Source: Nocardia tengchongensis
GTDB taxonomy: Bacteria; Actinomycetota; Actinomycetes; Mycobacteriales; Mycobacteriaceae
Length of the DNA: 64,000 nt
Direction: 5' to 3'
Assembly (NCBI RefSeq): GCF_018362975.1
Contig: NZ_CP074371.1
Coordinates: 1,178,001 to 1,242,000 of the forward strand
Positions 7,964 through 17,964 of the stretch are shown one piece after another. Position 1 is the first letter of the stretch, and each line of letters starts with the position of its first letter. Made by a program: the position numbers and the translations under genes. The notes below the pieces were generated by a model. The model searched no databases and was not told the origin of the DNA. It worked only from the letters and a program-made list of their open reading frames with translations.

Positions 7964-10405
7964 ATGCGAGTCGACGGGCGGGAGATTCCCGTCTCCGGCA
8001 GCCTGCTGCAGCCGCGGATCCGCCGGACCAGCGACATTCTGCGCGTCGTGCTGTCCGCGCTGTCGGTGGCCGTGGTCATCGCGGGGTCGCTGATCACCAG
8101 GCCGCAGTGGGAGGCGCTGGAGCGTTCGGTTTCCAACATCGTGGGGTTCCTGACCCCGGAACAGTCCAACCTGGTCTACATCGTCTACGGCATCGCGGTG
8201 CTGGTGCTGCCCTTCGCCATCCTGGTGCGGCTGGTGCTGCGCGGGCAGTGGAAGCTGCTGGCGGGCTTCCTGTCCGCGGGCCTGATCGCGCTGGGACTGT
8301 TCTCCATCACCGGCAGCGGCTTCTCCGCGCCACGCTGGCATCTGTCCGAACCCGGACAGGTCAACACCTTCCTGTCGCAGTTCCTCGACGACCCGCGCTG
8401 GATCGCCATGCTGGCCGCCACGCTCACCGTCGCCAGCCCGTGGCTGCCCGCCCGGGCCCGGCGCTGGTGGTGGACGCTGCTGCTGGCCTTCGTGCCGATC
8501 CACCTGTTCGTCTCGCTGGTGGTGCCCGCCCGCGCCGCATTGGGACTGGTGGTGGGCTGGCTGGTGGGCGCGGTGATCGTGCTGGTGGTCGGCACCCCGG
8601 CGCTGGAGGTGCCGCTGACCGCGGCGGTGCGACTGCTGGCCCAGCGCGGCTTCCGGGTCACCGCGTTCACGGTGCTGCGCCCGGCCGCCCGTGGGCCACT
8701 GGTGCTTTCGGCGTCGACGACGCCGCAGCCGGAACCGATCAACTCGCCCGACGGTGTGGCGGTCACGGCGGAAACCGGCGAATCCGCTTCCCCGGACGAT
8801 GAATTGATCGTCGAGATGTACGGCGCGAACCAACGCAGCCGCGGCATGCTGCAGCAGTTGCGGCGCTGGCTGACCATTCGCAGCGGCGAGTACCCGGCCC
8901 CCTTCGCATCCATGCGGCGCGCGGTCGAACACAAGGCGCTGATGGGTTTCGCCATCGCCGATCTGGGGCTGGCCAGCAACAAGCCACTCACGGTGGCGGC
9001 GCTGGACCGCGGCTGGACGGTGTACGCGCACACCCTGCCCCAGGGTCACCCGCTCACCGCCGCCGACGGCGAAGCGACGCTGACCCGGGTGTGGCAGGCG
9101 CTGCACCGCATGCACCAGGCCCAGATGTCGCACGGCGACCTGCGCACCGAGGAGATCCGCATCCTCGACGACGAGGTCCTCTTCGGCGGCTTCGTACAAT
9201 CCGAATTCGGCGCCTACCAGGTGCGTTTCGACTCCGACGTGGCGCAGCTGCTGTTGTCCTCGGCGCACCTGTTCGGCACCGAACCGGCGGTGCGGACCGC
9301 GCTCGAGGTGCTCGACAAGCAGGCGGTGCTCGACGCCTCGGCCCGGCTCACCAAGACCGCCATGCCCGGCCACGTCCGCAAGGCCGTACCCGACGCGGGC
9401 GATCTGATGAAGGACATCCGCGCCGAGGTAGCCGAGCAGACCGGGCAGGACAAGATCGAGGCCGCGCAGATCAACCGGTTCTCGCGCAACCAGATCATCC
9501 AGCTGGTGCTGCTGATCGGCCTGGTGTACGTGGCCTACCCCTACATCAGCGCGGTGCCGACCTTCGCCTCCGAACTGGGCAGCCTGAACTGGTGGTGGGC
9601 AGCGCTCGGCCTGACCGTGTCCGCGCTGACCTATGTGGGCGCGGCAATGGCGTTGTGGGCGTGCGCCTCCGAGGCGGTGAAGTTCGGCAACCTGCTGCTC
9701 ATGCAGATCGCCAACACCTTCGCCGCGACCACCACCCCGGCCGGTGTCGGCGGTCTGGCCTTGAGCGTGCGATTCCTGCAGAAGGGCGGGCTGGGCGCGG
9801 TGCGCGCCACCGCCGCGGTCGCCTTGCAGCAGACCGTGCAGGTGGTGACGCACGTGCTGCTGTTGCTGATCTTCGGCGCGCTGGCCGGAACCTCCACCAA
9901 CCTCTCGCATTTCGTGCCCAGCGCCACCGTGCTGTACCTGGTGGCGGGCGCGCTGCTGGGTCTGCTGGGCGTGACCATGTTCGTGCCCAAGGTCCGCAAA
10001 TGGCTGCTCAACGAGGTGCGCCCGCAGCTGGCGGAAGTGCTCGGGCAGCTGAAGGATCTGGCCCGGCGGCCCGGCCGGCTGGCCATGATCGTGGGCGGCT
10101 GTGCCACCACCACGCTGGGTATGGCGCTGGCGCTGTGGGCCAGCATCGAAGCCTTCGGCGGCAGTACGACTTTCGTGACCGTCACCATCGTCACCATGAT
10201 CGGCGGCACGCTGGCCTCGGCCGCGCCGACCCCCGGCGGTGTGGGCGCGGTGGAGGCCGCGCTCATCGGTGGTCTGGCCGCGTTCGGAGTGTCGGCGGGG
10301 ATCGCGGTCCCCGCCGTACTCCTCTACCGGGTGCTGACCTGCTGGCTGCCGGTGTTCTGCGGCTGGCCGATCATGCGCTGGCTCACCGCGAAAGACATGA
10401 TCTAG
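7964..10405 (+). CDS. large flippase-like (MprF/UPF0104-type) membrane protein with embedded kinase-like domain
   Basis: An 813-residue integral membrane protein. The N-terminal part has about six hydrophobic helices (for example IVYGIAVLVLPFAILVRLVL and LGLVVGWLVGAVIVLVVG). A cytoplasmic block from roughly residue 280 to 480 contains HGDLRTEEIRILDDEVLFGGF, resembling the catalytic loop of ABC1/aminoglycoside-kinase-like folds. The C-terminal third (from about 510) has seven to eight further helices, including FAATTTPAGVGGLALSVRF and SAAPTPGGVGAVEAALIGG, the repeated signature of lysyl-phosphatidylglycerol flippase domains. It probably handles a lipid or lipid-linked substrate. Its stop codon shares a CTAG with the convergent acyl-CoA ligase. 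Confidence 0.82.
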   Translation: MRVDGREIPVSGSLLQPRIRRTSDILRVVLSALSVAVVIAGSLITRPQWEALERSVSNIVGFLTPEQSNLVYIVYGIAVLVLPFAILVRLVLRGQWKLLAGFLSAGLIALGLFSITGSGFSAPRWHLSEPGQVNTFLSQFLDDPRWIAMLAATLTVASPWLPARARRWWWTLLLAFVPIHLFVSLVVPARAALGLVVGWLVGAVIVLVVGTPALEVPLTAAVRLLAQRGFRVTAFTVLRPAARGPLVLSASTTPQPEPINSPDGVAVTAETGESASPDDELIVEMYGANQRSRGMLQQLRRWLTIRSGEYPAPFASMRRAVEHKALMGFAIADLGLASNKPLTVAALDRGWTVYAHTLPQGHPLTAADGEATLTRVWQALHRMHQAQMSHGDLRTEEIRILDDEVLFGGFVQSEFGAYQVRFDSDVAQLLLSSAHLFGTEPAVRTALEVLDKQAVLDASARLTKTAMPGHVRKAVPDAGDLMKDIRAEVAEQTGQDKIEAAQINRFSRNQIIQLVLLIGLVYVAYPYISAVPTFASELGSLNWWWAALGLTVSALTYVGAAMALWACASEAVKFGNLLLMQIANTFAATTTPAGVGGLALSVRFLQKGGLGAVRATAAVALQQTVQVVTHVLLLLIFGALAGTSTNLSHFVPSATVLYLVAGALLGLLGVTMFVPKVRKWLLNEVRPQLAEVLGQLKDLARRPGRLAMIVGGCATTTLGMALALWASIEAFGGSTTFVTVTIVTMIGGTLASAAPTPGGVGAVEAALIGGLAAFGVSAGIAVPAVLLYRVLTCWLPVFCGWPIMRWLTAKDMI

Positions 10406-11967
10406 GCCGAATACCGGTCGCGCAGTGCGACCTTCACGACCTTGCCGCTGGCATTGCGAGGCAGCTCCGGCACCACGACCAGATGCTTGGGGTGCTTGTA
10501 GCGGGCCAGCGATTCGTTGAGGAACGGTTCCAGCTCGTCCAGGGTCAGCTCGTCGATGCCCGCCGCCAGCGCCACCACCGCGACCGGCACCTCGCCCCAC
10601 TTCTCGTGCGGGCGGCCGACGACGGCGGCCTCGTGGATCTTGGGGTGCGCGAACAGCACGTTCTCGACCTCGGCGCAGTAGATGTTCTCGCCGCCGGAGA
10701 TGATCATGTCCTTCTTGCGGTCCACCACGTAGACGAAGCCCTCCTCGTCGCGGCGTACCAGGTCACCGGAGTGGAACCAGCCGCCGTGGAACGCCTCCGC
10801 GGTGGCCTCGGGCTTGTTCCAGTAGCGCTGCATGAGAGTCGGTCCGCGGTAGACGATCTCGCCGATCTCGCCCGGGGCGACATCGTTCATCTCGTCGTCG
10901 ACCACACGGGTCTGCAGGGTCGGGATGGGCAGGCCGACCGAGCCGAGCTTGCGCAGCGCGTCCTTGCCCTCCAGCACGCAGGTGATGGGCGACAACTCGG
11001 TCTGGCCGAAGACCGCCACATTGAAGGCGTCCGGGAAGCAGTCGGCCATCGCCCGCAGCACGGTGTCCGAGGCCGGGGCCGCGCCCCAGCACAGCGCCCG
11101 CAGCGCCAGCTTGCGCTGCTTGACCGTCGGCTCTTCGCAGATCAACTGCCACTGCACGGGGACACAGAACGCGGTGGTGGCCTGCTCGGCCTCGATGGCG
11201 TCGAGGAATTCGGTGGCGTCGAACGCGCCCAGCGGGTGCAGCACGGTGATGCCGCCGAGCATGAAATACGGGGTGAGACTGCCCAATCCGGCGATGTGGA
11301 ACAGCGGTGAGGTGCAGAAGCCGATGGACTCGGGGGTGATCTCCAGGGCCCGGATACAGGTCAGCGCCTGCGCGTTCATGTTCGCGTGGGTCAGCACCGC
11401 GCCCTTGGGGCTGCCGGTGGTGCCGGAGGTGTACATGATCAGGCAGGGCGTGTCCTCCGGAATGTCCAGCGGCGCATGGGGTTCGCCCGGCTCGGCGAGC
11501 GCGTCGTCGTAGCCGAGGACGCCGTCGCCGGACTGCCCGTTGATCACCACCACGGTGGACAGCTCCGGAATCTGCCCGGCCACGCCCACCGCGAGCGGCT
11601 GCAGCACCGAGTCGGTGACGACGGCCTTGGCGCCGGAGTCGGCCACGATGTAGGCGACCTCGGGCGGGGTGAGCCGGAAGTTCACCGGCACCGCGATCGC
11701 GCCCAGGGCGTTGATGCCCATGACCGCCTCGATGTACTCGGTGTAGTTCAGCGCCAGCAGCACCACCCGATCGCCGAACCCGACCCCTCGACGGGACAGC
11801 GCGCCGGCGAACTTCTCCGACCGTTCGTGCAGCTGCTTCCAGGTGGTCTCCGCGCCCTTGAACTTGAAGGCCACGTGGTCGGGCCGCATGGCCGCGTGCG
11901 TGGCGATCTGGTTCACCCAGTGGTTTCGAACCGACCGGATCGGCTCGTCTAGCGGCTGGAAGGTCAT
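10402..11967 (-). CDS. acyl-CoA synthetase (long-chain fatty acid-CoA ligase, FadD-like)
   Basis: A 521-residue ANL-superfamily adenylating enzyme. Motifs in order: the ATP loop YTSGTTGSPKGA, the FGQTELSP segment, GWFHSGDLVRRDEEGFVYVVDRKKDM around the hinge, and the C-terminal Lys motif ASGKVVKVALRD. It activates carboxylic acids to acyl-AMP and then acyl-CoA. The ATG at 11967 is preferred over the upstream ATG at 11982 because GAAAGGA precedes it at proper spacing. A sigma70-type promoter lies upstream (see separate entry). The chain length of the substrate cannot be read from sequence. Confidence 0.93.
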   Translation of the reverse strand: MTFQPLDEPIRSVRNHWVNQIATHAAMRPDHVAFKFKGAETTWKQLHERSEKFAGALSRRGVGFGDRVVLLALNYTEYIEAVMGINALGAIAVPVNFRLTPPEVAYIVADSGAKAVVTDSVLQPLAVGVAGQIPELSTVVVINGQSGDGVLGYDDALAEPGEPHAPLDIPEDTPCLIMYTSGTTGSPKGAVLTHANMNAQALTCIRALEITPESIGFCTSPLFHIAGLGSLTPYFMLGGITVLHPLGAFDATEFLDAIEAEQATTAFCVPVQWQLICEEPTVKQRKLALRALCWGAAPASDTVLRAMADCFPDAFNVAVFGQTELSPITCVLEGKDALRKLGSVGLPIPTLQTRVVDDEMNDVAPGEIGEIVYRGPTLMQRYWNKPEATAEAFHGGWFHSGDLVRRDEEGFVYVVDRKKDMIISGGENIYCAEVENVLFAHPKIHEAAVVGRPHEKWGEVPVAVVALAAGIDELTLDELEPFLNESLARYKHPKHLVVVPELPRNASGKVVKVALRDRYSA

Positions 11968-11996
11968 GCGGTGTCCTTTCACGCTGATCGACCGTG

Positions 11997-12026
11997 AGAA
12001 TACCGCTTAACTTTCTGACGTGACAA
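11997..12026 (-). promoter_or_regulatory. sigma70-type promoter of the acyl-CoA ligase gene
   Basis: On the minus strand TTGTCA (12021-12026) and TATTCT (11997-12002) are separated by 18 bases, close to the housekeeping TTGACA/TATAAT consensus, and lie about 30 bases before the chosen ATG at 11967. This is the clearest housekeeping-type promoter in the window. Seen by eye only. Confidence 0.55.
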
Positions 12027-12187
12027 GGGTTACAGAGAAGGTTTCATCGATTAGTTCTCACCCAGTCATCCGGCAGTTCAGAGGCAATATTCGTGGGTGC
12101 GCTACACCGTGCCCGGCAGGCACTTATCCACAGGCCGACTGGTCACGACACTGTGTTTATGCAAACTCTGACTCACATCAGGGTTGA

Positions 12188-13225
<1,038 letters not shown>

Positions 13226-13286
13226 GACCCGCCGGGACGATCGGATAATTCCGGCGAAAGTCCGTACGTCCCAGACAATTACGACA

Positions 13287-13317
13287 AGAGCCCTTGGCAT
13301 TTCCTGCCGAGGGCTCT
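13287..13317 (+). terminator. two-step hairpin terminator after nitronate monooxygenase
   Basis: AGAGCCCT (13287-13294) pairs with AGGGCTCT (13310-13317), and inside it GGCA pairs with TGCC around a five-base TTTCC loop, leaving one T/G wobble. The 13-pair stem sits 61 bases after the stop codon. There is no long T tract, as is common in actinobacteria. Confidence 0.7.
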
Positions 13318-13393
13318 CGTCATTCCGGGTATCCGCGAACGGTGGATCCGTCATGCTTTTCAGTACACGACGGATGCGGCGGAGGTGCCTGAA

Positions 13394-13558
13394 ATGGCAA
13401 TCACTCGAATCTATCTCGATGACGACGCGCTGCGCCGAGCCATGGCCATCTCGGGTGTGCACACCGAACAGGACGCGGTGAACCTAGCTTTACGGTTCTT
13501 CAGCACACACGCCACGGCCGAGGACTTCGACCCGACCTTGCACTCCCGCACCGCCTGA
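13394..13558 (+). CDS. VapB-family (ribbon-helix-helix) antitoxin-like protein, orphan
   Basis: A 54-residue ORF with GGAGG eight bases before the ATG. The sequence TRIYLDDDALRRAMAISG followed by HTEQDAVNLALRFF matches the pattern of VapB/DUF2191 antitoxins: an N-terminal DNA-binding beta strand, then two helices with a conserved A-V-N-x-A-L-R segment. The acidic, disordered tail (EDFDPTLHSR) is where VapB proteins normally bind their toxin. No PIN-domain VapC gene follows: the next 140 bases are non-coding and then the PKS-like gene begins. It could be an orphan antitoxin, or a transcription factor derived from one. Confidence 0.75.
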   Translation: MAITRIYLDDDALRRAMAISGVHTEQDAVNLALRFFSTHATAEDFDPTLHSRTA

Positions 13559-13698
13559 CGGACACGGGCGGCGGCGATCCCCGCGCCGGTCGCGGGGATA
13601 CGACTGTGCGAAAGGTCTTCTGACCGCGAGGAAATCTTGGCAGAATCGCCGGAGATACCTCGACGGCCGACAACGCGCGGACACGGGAGGGCATTCCT

Positions 13699-16326
13699 GT
13701 GCGCCACAGTACGAGAGCATCCACCGATCCAGCGCCCCACCCGCGGGTGTCGATCGTCGGTGTCGGCTGCCGCGCCACCGGCACCGACTTCGACCACGAG
13801 TGGTTCGGCATGGACCGGCTCGCGGCCGCGGGCCTCACCCCGCGCCAGCGCACCACCCTGCAGGTGGCAGTGGAGGCGCTCGACGACTCCGGATTGGGCT
13901 GCCTGGCAACGGGTTCCCCGGCCGCGGTGGTGTTCGGCGCCATCGGCGGCACCAACAGCGCCCACCATCTGTCGCGTGCGCTGGACCTGCGCGGCCCCAG
14001 CCTGACCGTGGACAGTCAGCGCGCCTCGCCACTGGTGGCCGTGGACATGGGCGTACGGCTGCTGGCCGACGAGTCCGTACCGTTCGTCATCGCCGGAGGC
14101 GTGGATCTCACCCTGCTCCCGGATATTTCGGATCTGCGCCTGCCGGTATCGCGCGACATCGACGGCGACCCTTCGGCCGGCATAGGCCGGTGCACCGTGC
14201 TGGTGTTGCAGCGCACCGCGGATGCCTTGCGCACCCGTACCCGGCGCTACGCCGAAATCGGTGGCCCCGGAATCGGTTTCCGGGAAGCCCGGAGCACGGA
14301 CGCGCATATCGCCCTCGACGACCCCGCCCGGCCCGGCGGCGCACCCGAATACGATCGCGGCGAGGAACCGCCCGTCCTCATCCCCGTCGCCGGTCTCGAC
14401 CCGGCCACCATCCACCACCTGGCGCTGCGCTGGGCGGTCGCACTCGGCTCCTACCGCTCGCTGCGCGAATTCGCCGCCGCTACTGCCAGACTCGTACCCG
14501 AGCCCACCCGCGCCGCCATCCTTGCCCGCGACTCCGTCGAAGCCGCCGCCCAACTGCGCACCTTGGCGCGACGCATCGCCACCACCTCCGCATCCTTTCC
14601 GCCGGGCCATGCCCCGGCTTCATCCTCGCCCCATGGCACCCCGCCGACCCTCACGCTTCCGGGTACATCGGTGACCGATGTCTTCGCCCCGGTCCAGGGC
14701 AAGCGCGCGGGCGGCGTTCTGTTCCTGTTCGCCGGCACCGGAGCAAACCGGCGGATGGGCCGCACCCTCGCCGCCCGCTACCCGGTCTTCGCCACGGCCC
14801 TCACCGCGGCGGTGGACGCTGTCGCCGCGGCCGGCGGTCCTCGCGTGTGGACGCCCCGGTACGGGTTCGACCACATGGCCGCCGCGGCCACCAGCGATGC
14901 GGACAGCATGGCTCCCACTCCCGGCGGACTGCCGGACCGGGGCGAGGTCGTGTTCCGGCAGCTTTCGCTGTTCGTATTTCAGGTAGCCCTGGCGGAATTG
15001 CTGGAGTCGTGGGGGATTCGCGCGGACGCGGTGGCCGGACACGGGGCGGGGGAAATCGCGGCGGCGGTCATGTGCGGCGCGCTGTCGCTCGAGGACGCGG
15101 CGCGAGTCGCGGTGGCGCGGGCGCGGCTGCTGGCCCGGGCCGGTGGGGGCGGGGCCGGTGCCGTGCTCGAGGCGACGCCCGCAGAGGTGAATCGGCTGGT
15201 CGAGCCGATGCGCGCCGAGGTCGCGGTGGACGCGGTGGACGGCTCGAGCATCACCGTGTCGGGTGAACCGCGTTATGTCGACGCGCTGGTGCGGCGGGCC
15301 CACCGCCGGGCGATCTTCGCGCAGCGGCTCGCGGACGAGTCCCTGCCGGAACTGTCACATCTGCCGAAGGTCCGCGACCGTGCGGCCGAATTGTGTCGCG
15401 AGCTCGGCGATCTCACGCCTGCCATGCCGTGGCGGCCGCTCTACTCGACCACCCGACGCGGCATCGTGCTGGGCGCGGGCGACGGCCTGCGAACCGACGA
15501 TCAGTACTGGACCGCGAATATCTCGAATGCGACGGAGCTGGTGGCGGCATTGGAAGCCGCAGCCGCCGACGGGGTTTCGACCGTGCTCGAGCTCGGGCCG
15601 GCTCCGGTGCTGACGCCCGCGGTCCGGGAGCGGGTCGCGCTGCGGGACGGGGCGCACGCCGTGCTGTCCGTGGACGACGAGGCGGGCAGCTTTCTGCGCA
15701 CGATCGCACGGCTGTTCCTGGAGGGGCGGACCGTCGATTGGACCGCGCTGGGCCCGCACACGACCGCGCCGCCGCAAAGGCAGTGGCGGAGGCCGGATTC
15801 CGTCGATACCGGCGGGTGGCCCCGGGGTGGGTTCGCGGCGGACGGGCATCCGCCGGGGCCGGTGTTTCCCGAGGTGGAGATCCGGGCGGAGGGGACGTAT
15901 GTGGTGGCGGGTGGGCTGGGCCCGCAGGGGGAGGCGGCGGTGCGGTGGCTGCTGGGGGCGGGGGCCCGGGACGTGGTGGTGCTGACGCGCACGCCGCGGC
16001 CGCTGCCGTCCCGGCTGACCGGGATGGAGGACCGGATCGTGATGATGCGGTGCGACTGCGCGGATCGCACCGACCTCGCGACCGCGTTGCAGGACATTCG
16101 GGAGTGCGGGTCGGCGGTGCGGGGCGTGGTGCACGCGTCGGGAGCGACGCGTCTGGTGGCGGCGACCAATCTGCTGGAGCTGACCGCGGCGGATCCCACC
16201 GACTTCACCGTGCTGCTGACCTCGGCGCCCGGCGCGGCCGAGCCGGCGTCGGTGCGGGAACTGGCGGCCGCGCAGGCGGATCGGCGGGTCATCTGCGTGG
16301 AGTGGGAGGTCGGGCCCGCCGCCTGA
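13699..16326 (+). CDS. polyketide-synthase-like protein with degenerate KS, AT and KR regions
   Basis: An 875-residue single-frame protein (GTG start, GGGAGG upstream). Residues about 14-180 align with half a ketosynthase (VSIVGVGCRATG, RQRTTLQVAVEALDDSGL, GPSLTVDSQRASPLVAVDMG), but the active-site Cys of DTACSS is replaced (DSQRAS) and the HGTGT/NxGH half is missing. Residues about 320-680 resemble an acyltransferase (LFLFAGTGANRRMG, AVAGHGAGEIAAAVMCGALS) whose catalytic Ser in GHSxG is Gly. Residues about 730-870 look like the start of a ketoreductase Rossmann fold (TYVVAGGLGPQGEAAVRWLL) without the Tyr motif. No carrier domain is present. It is probably not a working synthase; it may be a scaffold or decoy relative. 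Confidence 0.8.
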   Translation: MRHSTRASTDPAPHPRVSIVGVGCRATGTDFDHEWFGMDRLAAAGLTPRQRTTLQVAVEALDDSGLGCLATGSPAAVVFGAIGGTNSAHHLSRALDLRGPSLTVDSQRASPLVAVDMGVRLLADESVPFVIAGGVDLTLLPDISDLRLPVSRDIDGDPSAGIGRCTVLVLQRTADALRTRTRRYAEIGGPGIGFREARSTDAHIALDDPARPGGAPEYDRGEEPPVLIPVAGLDPATIHHLALRWAVALGSYRSLREFAAATARLVPEPTRAAILARDSVEAAAQLRTLARRIATTSASFPPGHAPASSSPHGTPPTLTLPGTSVTDVFAPVQGKRAGGVLFLFAGTGANRRMGRTLAARYPVFATALTAAVDAVAAAGGPRVWTPRYGFDHMAAAATSDADSMAPTPGGLPDRGEVVFRQLSLFVFQVALAELLESWGIRADAVAGHGAGEIAAAVMCGALSLEDAARVAVARARLLARAGGGGAGAVLEATPAEVNRLVEPMRAEVAVDAVDGSSITVSGEPRYVDALVRRAHRRAIFAQRLADESLPELSHLPKVRDRAAELCRELGDLTPAMPWRPLYSTTRRGIVLGAGDGLRTDDQYWTANISNATELVAALEAAAADGVSTVLELGPAPVLTPAVRERVALRDGAHAVLSVDDEAGSFLRTIARLFLEGRTVDWTALGPHTTAPPQRQWRRPDSVDTGGWPRGGFAADGHPPGPVFPEVEIRAEGTYVVAGGLGPQGEAAVRWLLGAGARDVVVLTRTPRPLPSRLTGMEDRIVMMRCDCADRTDLATALQDIRECGSAVRGVVHASGATRLVAATNLLELTAADPTDFTVLLTSAPGAAEPASVRELAAAQADRRVICVEWEVGPAA

Positions 16327-16340
16327 GGCATGATGACCGG

Positions 16341-16730
16341 ATGGCGGATCCCGAGATCACGGTCCAGTGGAAGAAGGAGCCGGACGAGCACGACTACCCG
16401 GCCGCCGCGGACTACCTCGAAATGCTGGCCGAACCGGATGTCATCGAACAGGTGCTCCGGGCGCTGCGGGCCGCGCCCGTGACCCACAAGAAGGCCAAGG
16501 ATCTGCTGCGCGCCTCGCAGCTCGAGATCCTGCCCAGCTACAACCCCTACGTCCGCCGCGACCTGGCCAAGATCACGAGCGGGAAGGCGCTCTCGCCGAT
16601 CCTGGTGGTGCGCGGCGACTTCCGCAAGGGTGTGCCCATGCAGATCGTGGACGGCTACCACCGGGTGTGCGCCATCTACTACGCCGACGAGAACATCGCG
16701 ATCCCGGTGAAGATCGCCTCGCTACCGTGA
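16341..16730 (+). CDS. small ParB/Srx-fold-like protein
   Basis: A 129-residue protein. The second half, LSPILVVRGDFRKG followed by QIVDGYHRVCAIYYADENIAIPVKI, resembles the ParB N-terminal/sulfiredoxin-type fold, whose conserved GxxR-like loop appears here as DGYHRVCA. No helix-turn-helix or ParB dimerisation domain is present, so it is not a chromosome-partition ParB. Free-standing domains of this fold can bind or hydrolyse nucleotides. It starts 15 bases after the PKS-like gene and ends 8 bases before the antiporter, so the three are probably one transcript. Function unknown. Confidence 0.75.
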   Translation: MADPEITVQWKKEPDEHDYPAAADYLEMLAEPDVIEQVLRALRAAPVTHKKAKDLLRASQLEILPSYNPYVRRDLAKITSGKALSPILVVRGDFRKGVPMQIVDGYHRVCAIYYADENIAIPVKIASLP

Positions 16731-16737
16731 GCACCGC

Positions 16738-17883
16738 GTGAACTTCCAGACCCTCACCCTGATCACCGTGCTCGGCCTGGCCGGGCCCTGGCTGGCATGG
16801 CGGCAGTCCTGGCATCTGCCGCTCATCCTGGGCGAACTGCTGGCCGGAATCGTCTTCGGCACCACCGGCTTCGGCCTGCTGCATCCCGCCGACCCGACCT
16901 TCAACTTCCTCGCGGACGTGGGCTTCGCCGTGGTCATGTTCGTGGCGGGCACCCATGTGCCGGTGCGCGACGCCGCGATCCGCGCGGCGCTCGGGCGGGG
17001 CGCGGTGCGCGCGGCGGCGGTGGGCGTGCTGGCCATGCTCGCCGGGCAGGCCATGGCGGTCTGGTTCGATACCGGGCACGGACTGCTCTACGCGGTGCTC
17101 ATCGCTTCCTCGTCGGCGGCCATCGTGCTGCCCATCATCGATTCCCAGGGCCTGGGCGGAAAGCCGGTCCTGGAGTTGACCGCTCAGGTCGCCATCGCCG
17201 ACGCGGCGGCGGTGGTGGCGCTGCCGCTGGTGATCGATCCGGGCAATGCAGGGCGGGCCGCCGTCGGCGCGCTGCTGGTGGCCGGGGCCGCGCTGCTCGT
17301 CTACTGCTTCCTGCACTGGGTGGAGGAGTCCGGTATCCGGCACCGGCTGCACACGGTGTCCGAGGACCGGAAGTTCGCCCTCGAGCTGCGGGTCAGCCTG
17401 GCGTTGCTGTTCGCGCTAGGCGCGCTGGCCACCCGCAGCCATGTGTCGATCATGTTGGCGGGCTTCGCTCTCGGCCTGGCGGTGGCGGCCGTCGGCGAAC
17501 CGCGTCGGGTGGCCAAGCAGCTCTTCGCTCTCAGCGACGGATTCCTGGCACCGCTGTTCTTCGTGTGGCTGGGCGCGCGCCTGAACCTGCGCGAGTTCGG
17601 CGACCACCCGTACCTGATCCTGCTGGGCCTGGCCCTGGGCGCAGGGGCGGTGCTGGCCCACGCGCTGATGCGGTGCCTGGGTCAGCCGGTGCCGTTGGGG
17701 GCCATCGCTTCGGCGCAGATCGGCGTGCCGGTCGCCGCCGTCACGGTCGGCACCCAACTGCATGTGCTGAAGCCGGGCGAACCGGCCGCGCTCATGCTCG
17801 GGGCCTTGGTGACCATTGCCGCAGCCGCGTGGGGTGCGCGAAGCGCGGCCCGCGGGACAACTGATTTCGCGAGGCGAGGGTAA
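16738..17883 (+). CDS. cation:proton antiporter (CPA2/KefB-type membrane domain)
   Basis: A 381-residue protein of about eleven to twelve hydrophobic segments, starting FQTLTLITVLGLAGPWLAW. It contains the LPLILGELLAGIVFG motif of sodium/proton exchanger domains and LADVGFAVVMFVAGTHV in the ion-binding core. The C-terminal TrkA-N/RCK regulatory domain of KefB-type proteins is absent; the protein ends soon after the last helix. It likely exchanges Na+ or K+ for protons. GTG start, 8 bases after the ParB-like gene. Confidence 0.88.
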   Translation: MNFQTLTLITVLGLAGPWLAWRQSWHLPLILGELLAGIVFGTTGFGLLHPADPTFNFLADVGFAVVMFVAGTHVPVRDAAIRAALGRGAVRAAAVGVLAMLAGQAMAVWFDTGHGLLYAVLIASSSAAIVLPIIDSQGLGGKPVLELTAQVAIADAAAVVALPLVIDPGNAGRAAVGALLVAGAALLVYCFLHWVEESGIRHRLHTVSEDRKFALELRVSLALLFALGALATRSHVSIMLAGFALGLAVAAVGEPRRVAKQLFALSDGFLAPLFFVWLGARLNLREFGDHPYLILLGLALGAGAVLAHALMRCLGQPVPLGAIASAQIGVPVAAVTVGTQLHVLKPGEPAALMLGALVTIAAAAWGARSAARGTTDFARRG

Positions 17884-17964
17884 CTCGTCGGGGACGCCCA
17901 GAATCGGCTCGGCACCCGGCCGCCGGCCCGCGTGCACAACTGTTTACGGCTCTTAGCCGCGCGC

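Noticed and set aside
7910..10600. 896-residue minus-strand open frame
   Set aside because: Antisense shadow of the flippase-like gene: His/Arg/Gln-rich composition, no motif, while the plus frame has membrane helices and conserved segments.
17947..17959. CGGCT-CTT-AGCCG hairpin as a terminator
   Set aside because: Only five pairs with no U tract; too weak to call.
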